DNA of 64,000 bases from Clostridia bacterium. GTDB taxonomy: Bacteria; Bacillota; Clostridia; Acetivibrionales; DSM-27016. The stretch is taken from the NCBI GenBank assembly GCA_026414765.1, contig JAOAIJ010000043.1, positions 124,001 through 188,000 of the forward strand, written 5' to 3'. Under the pieces are notes generated by a model. That model had not been told where the DNA came from, made no database searches, and worked only from the letters and a program-made list of their open reading frames with translations. The translations under genes were made by a program, and so were the position numbers. This document shows positions 25,318 to 35,565 of the stretch, piece by piece (position 1 is the first letter of the stretch; each line of letters opens with the position of its first letter).

Positions 25318-26148
25318 ATGAAAAAAGCTAATGTTCAGAAAAAAATTTTTAGCAAACGTATTAAACTGATTCTTTTATTATTCATTGCATCTTTGTGTAT
25401 ACTTTCTTCACATGATTTGCTTAATCCAGATATGAATCGCAGAGAGGCAGCTGTCGCTCATAAAGACAGTAATCCTCAAAGAGGCTCCGAACGGGAGTAT
25501 GGACTATATCTTGCTGGAAGAGGTTTGTTTGATGACAGGAACAGAACCGGAGTCTATAATCAGGAAATACCTGTCGGCAAAGCAGCAGGAGCGGTAGTTG
25601 CTATAGATCCCGGACACGGTGGGAAAGACTGTGGAACGAGTTTTGAGAAGCTGGAAGAAAAAGATATCAGTCTGGATATTTCATTAACATTAGGTGAAAT
25701 GCTTGAAAAAGCAGGAATACATGTTTTGTATACACGGGAAGAAGATGAGTACATAGGACTCGGCAAAAGAGCAGAAATTGCAAATGAAGCGGGCGCAGAT
25801 CTTTTTTTAAGTATTCATTGTAATAGTATGGAAGACGATACAAGCTGTAATGGAAGTGAGACGTTATATAAAAATAAAAAATCTGAGACAGGTAAGGTAA
25901 GCTCTAAAAAATTTGCAGAGATCATACAAGGAGAATTACCTGGTGCTATCAGTACAAAGGATAACGGTATAAAACTCCGTCCACGGCTTGCTGTATTGGT
26001 AGCAACTGATATGCCTGCAATTATAGCCGAGGTCGGCTATATATCCAATGAATCCGACAGGGCAAAGCTTGCTTCGGAGGAATATAGAAAGAAGGCAGCA
26101 GAGGCTCTGTATAGGGGTGTTATCAAAGCATTGAATGAAATGAAATAA
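25318..26148 (+). CDS. N-acetylmuramoyl-L-alanine amidase (Amidase_3, CwlD-like)
   Basis: 276 aa with a membrane anchor or signal segment at residues 16-33 (LILLLFIASLCILSSHDLL). The zinc amidase domain runs from about 95 to 275: AIDPGHGGKDCGT (first His), the Glu in EEKDISLDIS, FLSIHCNSM (second His) and AEVGYISNESD (catalytic Glu). It removes stem peptides from muramic acid. Its place after gpr and its size resemble CwlD, which makes cortex muramic-delta-lactam, but a vegetative or SpoII-type role cannot be excluded. Confidence 0.85.
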   Translation: MKKANVQKKIFSKRIKLILLLFIASLCILSSHDLLNPDMNRREAAVAHKDSNPQRGSEREYGLYLAGRGLFDDRNRTGVYNQEIPVGKAAGAVVAIDPGHGGKDCGTSFEKLEEKDISLDISLTLGEMLEKAGIHVLYTREEDEYIGLGKRAEIANEAGADLFLSIHCNSMEDDTSCNGSETLYKNKKSETGKVSSKKFAEIIQGELPGAISTKDNGIKLRPRLAVLVATDMPAIIAEVGYISNESDRAKLASEEYRKKAAEALYRGVIKALNEMK

Positions 26149-26182
26149 ATTGAATTAATTTCTTTAGGGTTTGTATAAAAGA

Positions 26183-26210
26183 GAGAAAGGGTTATCCTTT
26201 CTCTTTTACT
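26183..26210 (+). terminator. Terminator of the amidase gene
   Basis: GAGAAAGG and CCTTTCTC flank GTTAT, followed by TTTTAC. Confidence 0.75.
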
Positions 26211-26239
26211 ATCGATGTTTTTAATGGGAGACATGGTAT

Positions 26240-28944
<2,705 letters not shown>

Positions 28945-29017
28945 AATAAATAGACTTGCTTAAGCTGATAAATGTGGATGAATACTGCAAAATGATAATA
29001 TAAAGTGAGGGTTTTGT

Positions 29018-29824
29018 ATGCCTAAAATACTTATTCTATATTTTTCCCAGTATGGCCATACCAAAGATTTAGCTTACCGGATATCGAAAAAGCTGGAAAA
29101 CGCATCAATACCTGCAGATATAAAATCAGTCCCAAAGGATACTATCGATGATGCAAGCAGCTACAAGCTTATATTTATCGGATCACCAGTTTATTATGGA
29201 GTTGAACCTTTGATATGGGAAGAATATATCTCCAGGCTGCCCGACCTTACCGGGAAGGCAGGAGTAGTTTTTTCAACCTATGGGGCAGCAAATATAGAGA
29301 GTCCTGAAAGGCATATGCTGGAAAACCTGACTTTGTATTTTAAGAAAAAGAATTTAAAGATTCTTTACTCATCAGGTACAATTTGTGAGAGTACTTATCC
29401 GCCGCTTAAGAAATTGGAAATAAGCAAAGAGCGGCCGAATGAAAAGGATTTGGAAAAATTTGATTGCCATATCGATCAGATAATCAAGGATTTGAAAAGC
29501 GGTAAGGTTGATAGAGCTATTTATGATTTTTCTGACAAAACCAAAAGGCATCCTTTTGCGAGCCTGTTCCGGAAGGGAAGTTTTATGCTCTCGCCCGGAG
29601 TTAAGGCGGATAACAGGAAATGCAGGCATTGTAATGTCTGTGTAGAAGTATGTCCTGCCGGTAATATTAGAGATAACGGAAGTATCAAAATAGGGAATAA
29701 ATGCATTAAGTGCTATATGTGTGAAAAGGTATGTCCTCAAAAAGCAGTCTATGCCAACTGGAAGCTAATGGGCGCTATTTGTGGTGAAAAGGTTTATAAA
29801 AAGTTTTATAAAGAACGATATTAG
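29018..29824 (+). CDS. EFR1-type flavodoxin/ferredoxin protein
   Basis: 268 aa. Residues 1-160 are a flavodoxin-like domain (ILYFSQYGHTKDLAYRI for FMN phosphate, FIGSPVYYG). Residues about 200-250 carry two [4Fe-4S] motifs: CRHCNVCVEVCP and CIKCYMCEKVCP. Such proteins transfer electrons between a flavin and a ferredoxin-like cluster; the partners are not known. GTGAGGG lies before the ATG. A terminator follows. Confidence 0.88.
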   Translation: MPKILILYFSQYGHTKDLAYRISKKLENASIPADIKSVPKDTIDDASSYKLIFIGSPVYYGVEPLIWEEYISRLPDLTGKAGVVFSTYGAANIESPERHMLENLTLYFKKKNLKILYSSGTICESTYPPLKKLEISKERPNEKDLEKFDCHIDQIIKDLKSGKVDRAIYDFSDKTKRHPFASLFRKGSFMLSPGVKADNRKCRHCNVCVEVCPAGNIRDNGSIKIGNKCIKCYMCEKVCPQKAVYANWKLMGAICGEKVYKKFYKERY

Positions 29825-29834
29825 TCCGATCAGA

Positions 29835-29873
29835 AATCTGTCTGGAAAAAATCAGACAGATTATTTGTTTTTA
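29835..29873 (+). terminator. Terminator of the EFR1 gene
   Basis: AATCTGTCTG and CAGACAGATT form a perfect 10-bp stem around an 8-nt loop, followed by ATTTGTTTTT. Confidence 0.85.
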
Positions 29874-30041
29874 CGTAATATATTTTGGAAAGTAATAAAG
29901 AGGGATAGAAAAAAACAGGGCAGTTAATATATTAATAATATGATTGCAGGGGAGAAATGCAAAAAGCTGAATAAATAATTCATATTATTAATTGGTTATT
30001 AAATAATGTTAAAGGGGGAATAAAATAATTTAATAAATATA

Positions 30042-30070
30042 TTGATTTTTTTTAGAATATGTTATATTAT
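30042..30070 (+). promoter_or_regulatory. Sigma-A-like promoter
   Basis: TTGATT (30042-30047) and TATTAT (30065-30070) with 17 bp between, 75 bp upstream of the zinc-ribbon gene. The rest of 29874-30144 is AT-rich and holds no other recognised feature. Confidence 0.5.
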
Positions 30071-30144
30071 ATTAATGCAACATCTTATGTGTAAAAGAAT
30101 ATATTTAAATAGTATGCTTATAAAGCATGGAGGGAGGATTACAT

Positions 30145-30501
30145 ATGTCAGTTTTTGAAAATATTACTAAAAAGGTATCCGATACAGCTAAAGCGGCTGC
30201 AAAAAAATCCAGCGAGCTTGTTGAGGTAACCAAGCTTAATATGAACATAAGCGCAGAGGAAGATAAAATTAAAAAAGCTTATGCTGATATTGGAAAGCTT
30301 GTTTACCAGGCATATTCAAATGGTGAAGAAGTAGCGGAAGCTTACAAGGAATTATGCAGTTCAATAGTAGGATTTGAGGAAAATGTTAAAGCTACTAAGC
30401 AGAAAATTATGGAATTGAAAAACATGAAAACTTGTGCTGGATGCGGTACAGAACTTGAAACTGAAACTGCTTTCTGTTCCAAATGTGGAGCTAAGCAGTA
30501 A
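30145..30501 (+). CDS. Zinc-ribbon protein with coiled-coil N-terminus
   Basis: 118 aa from ATG 30145 behind GGAGGGAGG; an ATG at 30127 overlaps that site. The first 90 residues are helical and amphipathic (ENITKKVSDTAKAAAKKS, then a heptad-like stretch), and the end has a rubredoxin-like zinc ribbon CAGCG...CSKCG. This layout is common in clostridial membrane-associated or secretion-linked small proteins; the role is unknown. A long terminator follows. Confidence 0.7.
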   Translation: MSVFENITKKVSDTAKAAAKKSSELVEVTKLNMNISAEEDKIKKAYADIGKLVYQAYSNGEEVAEAYKELCSSIVGFEENVKATKQKIMELKNMKTCAGCGTELETETAFCSKCGAKQ

Positions 30502-30513
30502 GGTAAGAAACGC

Positions 30514-30553
30514 AAAGGCTGCTGTCATACAAATAATGACAGCAGCCTTTTTT
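30514..30553 (+). terminator. Terminator of the zinc-ribbon gene
   Basis: AAAGGCTGCTGTCAT and ATGACAGCAGCCTTTTTT form a 15-bp stem. Confidence 0.9.
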
Positions 30554-30642
30554 CGATTTCTCTTAAATAGTTAACAGAGGCTGGTGTAATTCCGTACCAA
30601 AGTTCCTTGCGTATCCCACCAGGTGCAATTGTAGAAATTGAA

Positions 30643-30671
30643 TTGACATATATATATTCACAATTTAAAAT
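30643..30671 (+). promoter_or_regulatory. Sigma-A promoter
   Basis: TTGACA (30643-30648) and TAAAAT (30666-30671) with 17 bp between, about 50 bp before the second zinc-ribbon gene. Confidence 0.7.
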
Positions 30672-30722
30672 GTAAATAGTGTATCGTGAGAGTTTATATG
30701 CAAAATTTAAGGGGGAAAACCA

Positions 30723-31334
30723 TTGGATAATACAATTGTCCCAAAGAAAAAATGCAGCTTTTGTGGAGAAGATATAGATGTTGGACTTAGCAGGTGCCCC
30801 TATTGCGGAAGTTTACTCGATTTTAGCATAAATTCGTCAGTAGGTTGCATTAATAATAATGATCAGGCTCAAACAAATAATAATTATTCGGGTGAGCCGG
30901 AAGTCTGTGGAAATGTTTCAAATAGCCTTGATGGTGAATGCCTGAAGAATGTAATGAAAAGTGATGACGGAGAGCCACTGAAGCAAGCGGTGGAGCAAAC
31001 AGATGTAAATAACAGGCATCACAACACAGTGCAGAATTCAAATACACAAATAAAACAAAATTTGTACATAATAAATGATGACAACGGAAGAAAACCACTG
31101 GGGAATGGTCTCAAGGTTTTCCTGACTGTTATTAGTACAGTAATACCGGGTTTCGGACAAATACTGGGGATAATAATCAGTATAGTCTTAATGAACAGTG
31201 AGGATGAGAAGTATGGCACTGATAAGAAATCCTTCGGTCTGGCATTGCTTGTCTCCAGTCTGGTTATGTTCGTACTGTCATGCATTTCATGTTTTATTTT
31301 GCTGCTGGCATTTTCTGTTCCTTTTGAGCAGTAG
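30723..31334 (+). CDS. Zinc-ribbon membrane protein
   Basis: 203 aa from TTG 30723 behind AAGGGGGAAAA. A zinc ribbon at residues 11-27 (CSFCGEDIDVGLSRCPYC) is followed by a long Asn/Gln-rich linker (about 40-115) and two C-terminal hydrophobic segments (about 128-155 and 172-198). The layout resembles zinc-ribbon plus DUF4190-type membrane proteins of unknown function. It ends 2 bp before the DUF2085 gene, so the two are co-transcribed. Confidence 0.7.
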   Translation: MDNTIVPKKKCSFCGEDIDVGLSRCPYCGSLLDFSINSSVGCINNNDQAQTNNNYSGEPEVCGNVSNSLDGECLKNVMKSDDGEPLKQAVEQTDVNNRHHNTVQNSNTQIKQNLYIINDDNGRKPLGNGLKVFLTVISTVIPGFGQILGIIISIVLMNSEDEKYGTDKKSFGLALLVSSLVMFVLSCISCFILLLAFSVPFEQ

Positions 31335-31336
31335 TC

Positions 31337-32008
31337 ATGGATATATTCGAAAAACTGATCTATATACTGGGGTCACTTGTCTGTCATCAACTGCCCTCAA
31401 GAACACTATTAGCGGGAGATGTGCTTTTGCCTGTTTGTGCCAGAGATACAGGGATATATACAGGTATGTTTACAACATTGGTATATTTGTTTTTCAGGAA
31501 ACGGTCCGGTTCAGACAAGATGCCAGGTATCGGGCATTCTATACTTCTATGCATATTAATGCTTCCCATGATAATTGATGCATTAACTTCCTACATAGGA
31601 TTAAGAGAAACTGATAATACTATAAGGCTGTTTACAGGAGTGGTGTTTGGCGCTGCATTTCCGTTTTTTCTTCTTCCGGCAGCTAATTTTAAAATATATG
31701 AAAAAAATACAAAACCGCTTTTAAATAAGTGGCATGAAATTGCCGTTGTACAGCTTTGTGCTGTAATACTTGGATTGATAATTCTGAGTGGTTCACTTAT
31801 TCATTGGGCAGTAATATCTGCTATAATCATGATTACCTTGATATTTGTTATTGGAAGGATAGTGTATACAGTAATTAAACGAATAGCTGTCCGCGGAGAT
31901 ACATTTATAATGATGGCTACACTGGCTGCCACCACTGTGATATTGATGATTATGTTCCTGGTATCACATTTTATACTGCAGCCATTAAAAGAAATGCTGG
32001 TATTATAA
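31337..32008 (+). CDS. DUF2085 family membrane protein
   Basis: 223 aa with about six membrane segments. The N-terminal signature VCHQLPSRTLL followed by LPVCARDTGIYTG is the DUF2085 pattern: conserved Cys-His-Gln and a Cys-Ala-Arg-Asp that may bind a metal or act in a redox step. The function is unknown. It follows the zinc-ribbon membrane protein by 2 bp and precedes the 5-formyl-THF cyclo-ligase by 21 bp. Confidence 0.8.
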   Translation: MDIFEKLIYILGSLVCHQLPSRTLLAGDVLLPVCARDTGIYTGMFTTLVYLFFRKRSGSDKMPGIGHSILLCILMLPMIIDALTSYIGLRETDNTIRLFTGVVFGAAFPFFLLPAANFKIYEKNTKPLLNKWHEIAVVQLCAVILGLIILSGSLIHWAVISAIIMITLIFVIGRIVYTVIKRIAVRGDTFIMMATLAATTVILMIMFLVSHFILQPLKEMLVL

Positions 32009-32029
32009 GGAGATTGAAGTAAAGAGAGT

Positions 32030-32614
32030 ATGAAATATTGTAGTAACAAGGTTGAAATCAGAAAAACTGTTCTCGAAAAAAGGCTAAGACTCACCGCAGA
32101 TGAGGTAAAAGAAAAGAGTTTGTTAATAACCAGCAGGCTCACTCAGTTGGGATGTTACAGTAGCAGCAGACTTCTAATGTGTTATCTCGATTTTAAGAAC
32201 GAAGTAATGACGGATGCATTTATCAACTTGTGTTTCAGAGATAACAAAAAAGTAGCAGTACCATTCATGGAAAAAAGTGATTCTGGCAGGAGTTTTTTGG
32301 TTGCATCCCGTATCAAGGATATGAATAAGGATTTGGAATCTGGAACATACGGCATTCTTGAACCCAGAAAAGACAAGATCCGGATTGTTGATCCGAAGGA
32401 TATTGATTTGGTAATAGTACCCGGAGTCGCTTTTGATATATGCAGGAATCGTATAGGATATGGAGCAGGATATTACGACAGGTTTCTGCCGGTGCTAAGA
32501 AGTGATTGTCTGAAAATAGGAGTTGCTTTTGAGACACAAATAGTGGAAAAAATTGAAACAGCCTGTGATGATATACCTATGGATATGATAATTACTGAAA
32601 AAAGAAGTATATGA
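32030..32614 (+). CDS. 5-formyltetrahydrofolate cyclo-ligase
   Basis: 194 aa enzyme that converts 5-formyl-THF to methenyl-THF with ATP. KVEIRKTVLEKR near the N-terminus, the folate-binding FKNEVMT and the ATP-binding IGYGAGYYDRFL near residue 145 are diagnostic. ATG 32030 follows AAAGAGAG. The gene lies in the DUF2085/CPBP run of plus-strand genes with short gaps. Confidence 0.93.
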   Translation: MKYCSNKVEIRKTVLEKRLRLTADEVKEKSLLITSRLTQLGCYSSSRLLMCYLDFKNEVMTDAFINLCFRDNKKVAVPFMEKSDSGRSFLVASRIKDMNKDLESGTYGILEPRKDKIRIVDPKDIDLVIVPGVAFDICRNRIGYGAGYYDRFLPVLRSDCLKIGVAFETQIVEKIETACDDIPMDMIITEKRSI

Positions 32615-32629
32615 TTAAAGGAGATTGCC

Positions 32630-33580
32630 ATGCAAAAAAAGATAACAGTAACCGGGGCAAATAAAGTATATTTTACAGTGCTTGCAGTATTTATTACTAT
32701 TTCTGTCTTCATAGGAATTTTGGGCGGCATAATAGGAAAAGACATTACAGACGATTATTTTTACTTTACTATTGTATTTACACAGTTTGTATTAATTCTT
32801 TTGCCTGTGCTTATTTATATATTTAAGAAAAAGCTTGATGCAAGGGAAGTATTAAGAATAAACAAGCTTGAGTTGTTACCTGCTGCATTGATTGTTCTTT
32901 TGGCTATTCCGGCTATTTTTGCGTCGATTATGTTTAATTCCATTGCTATATACCTAATCCAATTCATAGGAAATGTACCTAATGACCCTATTCCGGTTCC
33001 TCAAACTATTTTTCAGCTAATAATAGGTGTAGGTGTAGTAGGAATAGCTCCGGCAATATGTGAGGAGGCACTGCACAGAGGAGTGCTTTTAAAGGCGTAT
33101 GAAAGAAGAGGATCAATAAAAGCAGTGTTTATAAGCGCTATAATGTTCGGCTTCTTTCACTTCGATGTTACAAATTTCCTAAGTCCTATTTTTCTTGGTA
33201 TATTAATTGGGTATTATGTATTGAGAACAAATTCTATCTTTGCAGGTGTACTGGCGCATTTTCTTCATAACTCCATCCTGGAGGTGATTGGATATATTTA
33301 CCGTGACGAAGCAACTCCGTCCAAAGTATCCATTTCAAATATGGAGTTGATTCAAAGTATTTTTTTCGGTATATTTGCCCTGATTATTATTCTGCTGCTC
33401 CTAAAAGTATTTAAGAGAGTAACGGAAAACAGTGCACGTATCACTCCTCCCATAAGCAGTACAGGAAACGATGTGAAGTCTATTCTTTCCCACTGGCCTA
33501 TAATCGTGTCTTTGATTCTTTATGTATTGATAACAGGCATATCAATTCTTGATATGGTTATTTCCAAATTAATCAATTGA
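32630..33580 (+). CDS. CPBP family intramembrane metalloprotease (type II CAAX-like)
   Basis: 316 aa with eight or so membrane segments. The catalytic motifs are CEEALHRG (the EExxxR motif), FGFFHFD (second, with His) and LAHFLHNS (third His-Asn). Bacterial members cleave peptides or modify membrane proteins; several are linked to bacteriocin immunity. GGAG lies 10 bases before ATG 32630 and the gene follows the cyclo-ligase by 15 bp. The natural substrate is unknown. Confidence 0.87.
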   Translation: MQKKITVTGANKVYFTVLAVFITISVFIGILGGIIGKDITDDYFYFTIVFTQFVLILLPVLIYIFKKKLDAREVLRINKLELLPAALIVLLAIPAIFASIMFNSIAIYLIQFIGNVPNDPIPVPQTIFQLIIGVGVVGIAPAICEEALHRGVLLKAYERRGSIKAVFISAIMFGFFHFDVTNFLSPIFLGILIGYYVLRTNSIFAGVLAHFLHNSILEVIGYIYRDEATPSKVSISNMELIQSIFFGIFALIIILLLLKVFKRVTENSARITPPISSTGNDVKSILSHWPIIVSLILYVLITGISILDMVISKLIN

Positions 33581-33792
33581 ATATTTCCGGATAATCGGTT
33601 TAGACAGATATTACAAAACAAATCAAGGAAATGGAGGCAAATGTAACAGTAGAAACGATTTTAACCTGAAGTATAGTTGTCTGTAGTTTGTTGTATCAAA
33701 AAAACTTGAAACCGGTAAACCTGTCTTTACGACTATATTTTGTGTCCCGGGTATATAATATATATATATAACCTGTGTGCGAGGTGGACACA

Positions 33793-34956
33793 TTGGATTT
33801 ATATTTTGATATGAAATTGGTCCAATCACAAAAGGTCTTGTTGACTCCTCAACTGAAACAGGCTTTTGATATACTAAGAATGAATTCCCAAGAGCTGTTT
33901 GAATATGTAGAAGAACAATTGGAAGAAAATCCTGCATTGGAGATACTGGAAAGTGTCAACAGCGATGGTTACTATAATTGTGCATATAAAGATGACTCTA
34001 TCGGATGGGGAGACAGTAATATTAATACGGATACCCTGAGGAAACCAGGGGAGGATGAAAACGAGGAAGAATACAACATGTCTACGGGAAGTGCTGATGA
34101 AAAGCTGTCCTTGAAGGAGCATTTGCTGTTTCAGCTGCACACTTCCGATTTGAGTGAAAATCAAATGTGTATAGGAGAATATTTAATTGACAACATTGAT
34201 GAAAATGGTTATCTGATCATTGGACTTACTGAAGTTGCAGAATTTTTCAATGTGACAGCTTCAAAAGTAAAAAAAGTTTTAGAGTACTTACAGACCTTTG
34301 ATCCTCCCGGAATATGTGCCAGGAGTTTGAAAGAATGTCTTTTGATCCAACTTAATCAGCTCAGTATAAATGATAAGGAGGATGCCCAAAAGCTGGTCGA
34401 AAATCATCTTGATGATCTCGCCGGGGAGAAATTGGATTTTGTAGCAAAAAACATGGGATTACCGCTCCATAGAGTAGAAGAGGTTTTCAGGGTTTTGAAA
34501 ACTTTGGAGCCAAAGCCCGGTAGGGAGTATTATAACAATACAGGGGTAAAGTATATAATTCCTGACATTATCATTAGAAACAGCAATGGCAGGTTTGAGA
34601 CAGTTGTCAATGAGGATGCCGTGCCGTTATTGAATATCAACGAGTACTACAGGAAGATTCTTAGTGCTGATGTAGGAAATGAAGTGAAAAGATTTATTGT
34701 TCACAGGATTGATAATGCAGCTTGGCTGCTTAAGTGTATTGAAGAAAGAAAGAATATGCTGAAAAAGGCTGCTGAATGTATAGTCGCATACCAATTGTTG
34801 TTTTTTGAGAAGGGAAAACAATTCTTGAGTCCTATAAGCAAAAAAACCATTTCGGATGAAATAGGTGTACATGAATCAGTAATTGAAGAAATATTAAGCG
34901 GAAAGTATATTCAATGTGCCTGGGGAGTTTTTGAAATGAAGGATTTTATTAGTTAA
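33793..34956 (+). CDS. rpoN: RNA polymerase sigma-54 factor, C-terminally truncated
   Basis: 387 aa from TTG 33793 behind GAGGTGG. Region I, the activator-interacting segment, is intact (LVQSQKVLLTPQLKQAFDIL, residues about 10-29), the core-binding domain is present (about 100-290), and the start of the DNA-binding domain with its helix-turn-helix is there (KKTISDEIGVHESVIEEIL, then GVFEMKDFIS). The protein stops there. Full-length RpoN continues for about 60-90 residues and ends with the ARRTVAKYRE-like RpoN box that reads the -24 element. That box is absent here and no other frame nearby encodes it, so promoter binding should be impaired. Confidence 0.85.
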   Translation: MDLYFDMKLVQSQKVLLTPQLKQAFDILRMNSQELFEYVEEQLEENPALEILESVNSDGYYNCAYKDDSIGWGDSNINTDTLRKPGEDENEEEYNMSTGSADEKLSLKEHLLFQLHTSDLSENQMCIGEYLIDNIDENGYLIIGLTEVAEFFNVTASKVKKVLEYLQTFDPPGICARSLKECLLIQLNQLSINDKEDAQKLVENHLDDLAGEKLDFVAKNMGLPLHRVEEVFRVLKTLEPKPGREYYNNTGVKYIIPDIIIRNSNGRFETVVNEDAVPLLNINEYYRKILSADVGNEVKRFIVHRIDNAAWLLKCIEERKNMLKKAAECIVAYQLLFFEKGKQFLSPISKKTISDEIGVHESVIEEILSGKYIQCAWGVFEMKDFIS

Positions 34957-34960
34957 GGCA

Positions 34961-34983
34961 AGGGTGGAAGACTCCACCTTTGC
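34961..34983 (+). terminator. Weak terminator after rpoN
   Basis: GGTGGA (34963-34968) and TCCACC (34973-34978) flank AGAC; the T-run is only three bases, so termination may be partial. Confidence 0.5.
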
Positions 34984-35009
34984 AACTTATAAACCGCAAT
35001 GAAGGTTTC

Positions 35010-35315
35010 CTAAAAAGGCCATATAGGCTTTTGTTGTCCGGATATACCCAGAAATCCCTGAATACCGGCACTGCCGAACATATCCTTCTCAATATCACTA
35101 ATCCTTTCCTCGGTATAGTAAGTTATTTCTCCTACTTTTTTTACACTTTCCGCAAAATCTCTTAGTTTATTAATTTCATTAGCTGTCAAAGAGCTTTGAC
35201 AGTCGTCGGAGTTTAAAATTCTGTTTAACTCCGATGCATACTCATACCCGTCTTCTACATCCTTAATACCGTTTTTTATGAAGTATTTCAATCTTTCCGG
35301 AATATTACGTTCCAT
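35010..35315 (-). CDS. Unrecognised 101-aa protein
   Basis: It starts at ATG 35315 behind a strong AGGAGG (CAGGAGGTTATGGAA), so it is probably expressed. The product is soluble, acidic and mostly helical for the first 75 residues, and ends with a Gly/Gln-rich tail (GIQGFLGISGQQKP). No family is recognised. It is transcribed towards the truncated rpoN and away from the recombinase. Confidence 0.55.
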   Translation of the reverse strand: MERNIPERLKYFIKNGIKDVEDGYEYASELNRILNSDDCQSSLTANEINKLRDFAESVKKVGEITYYTEERISDIEKDMFGSAGIQGFLGISGQQKPIWPF

Positions 35316-35427
35316 TTTCCATAACCTCCTGATGCTTAAATTATATACATTTTGAATGATTTTTAAAATATGGACATTTATTATTTACATATATATGAAC
35401 TAGACAAATATATGTATAGAGTTGGTT

Positions 35428-35559
35428 ATGAAAGGGAAAAAAAGAAACCCGAAGTATAAAAACATAATAAAGAAATATTCAAACGAAACACCATGCGAGG
35501 AAGCACTTTATAAAATGATTTTCCTTTATATAAAATCAGGTTTGACCGGTAAGGTGTGA
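35428..35559 (+). CDS. Small basic ORF before the recombinase
   Basis: 43 codons from ATG 35428 to TGA 35557-35559, very basic at the N-terminus (MKGKKRNPKYKNIIKKYS). It ends 6 bp before the recombinase ATG and so resembles a coupled companion gene. No good ribosome site is seen before the ATG and no homology is recognised. It may be a small directionality-type or unrelated protein, or simply open by chance. Confidence 0.4.
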   Translation: MKGKKRNPKYKNIIKKYSNETPCEEALYKMIFLYIKSGLTGKV

Positions 35560-35565
35560 TGCAGT

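Noticed and set aside
33793-35000. Possible frameshift restoring the rpoN end
   Set aside because: All three frames after the stop were read; none encodes an RpoN-box-like motif.
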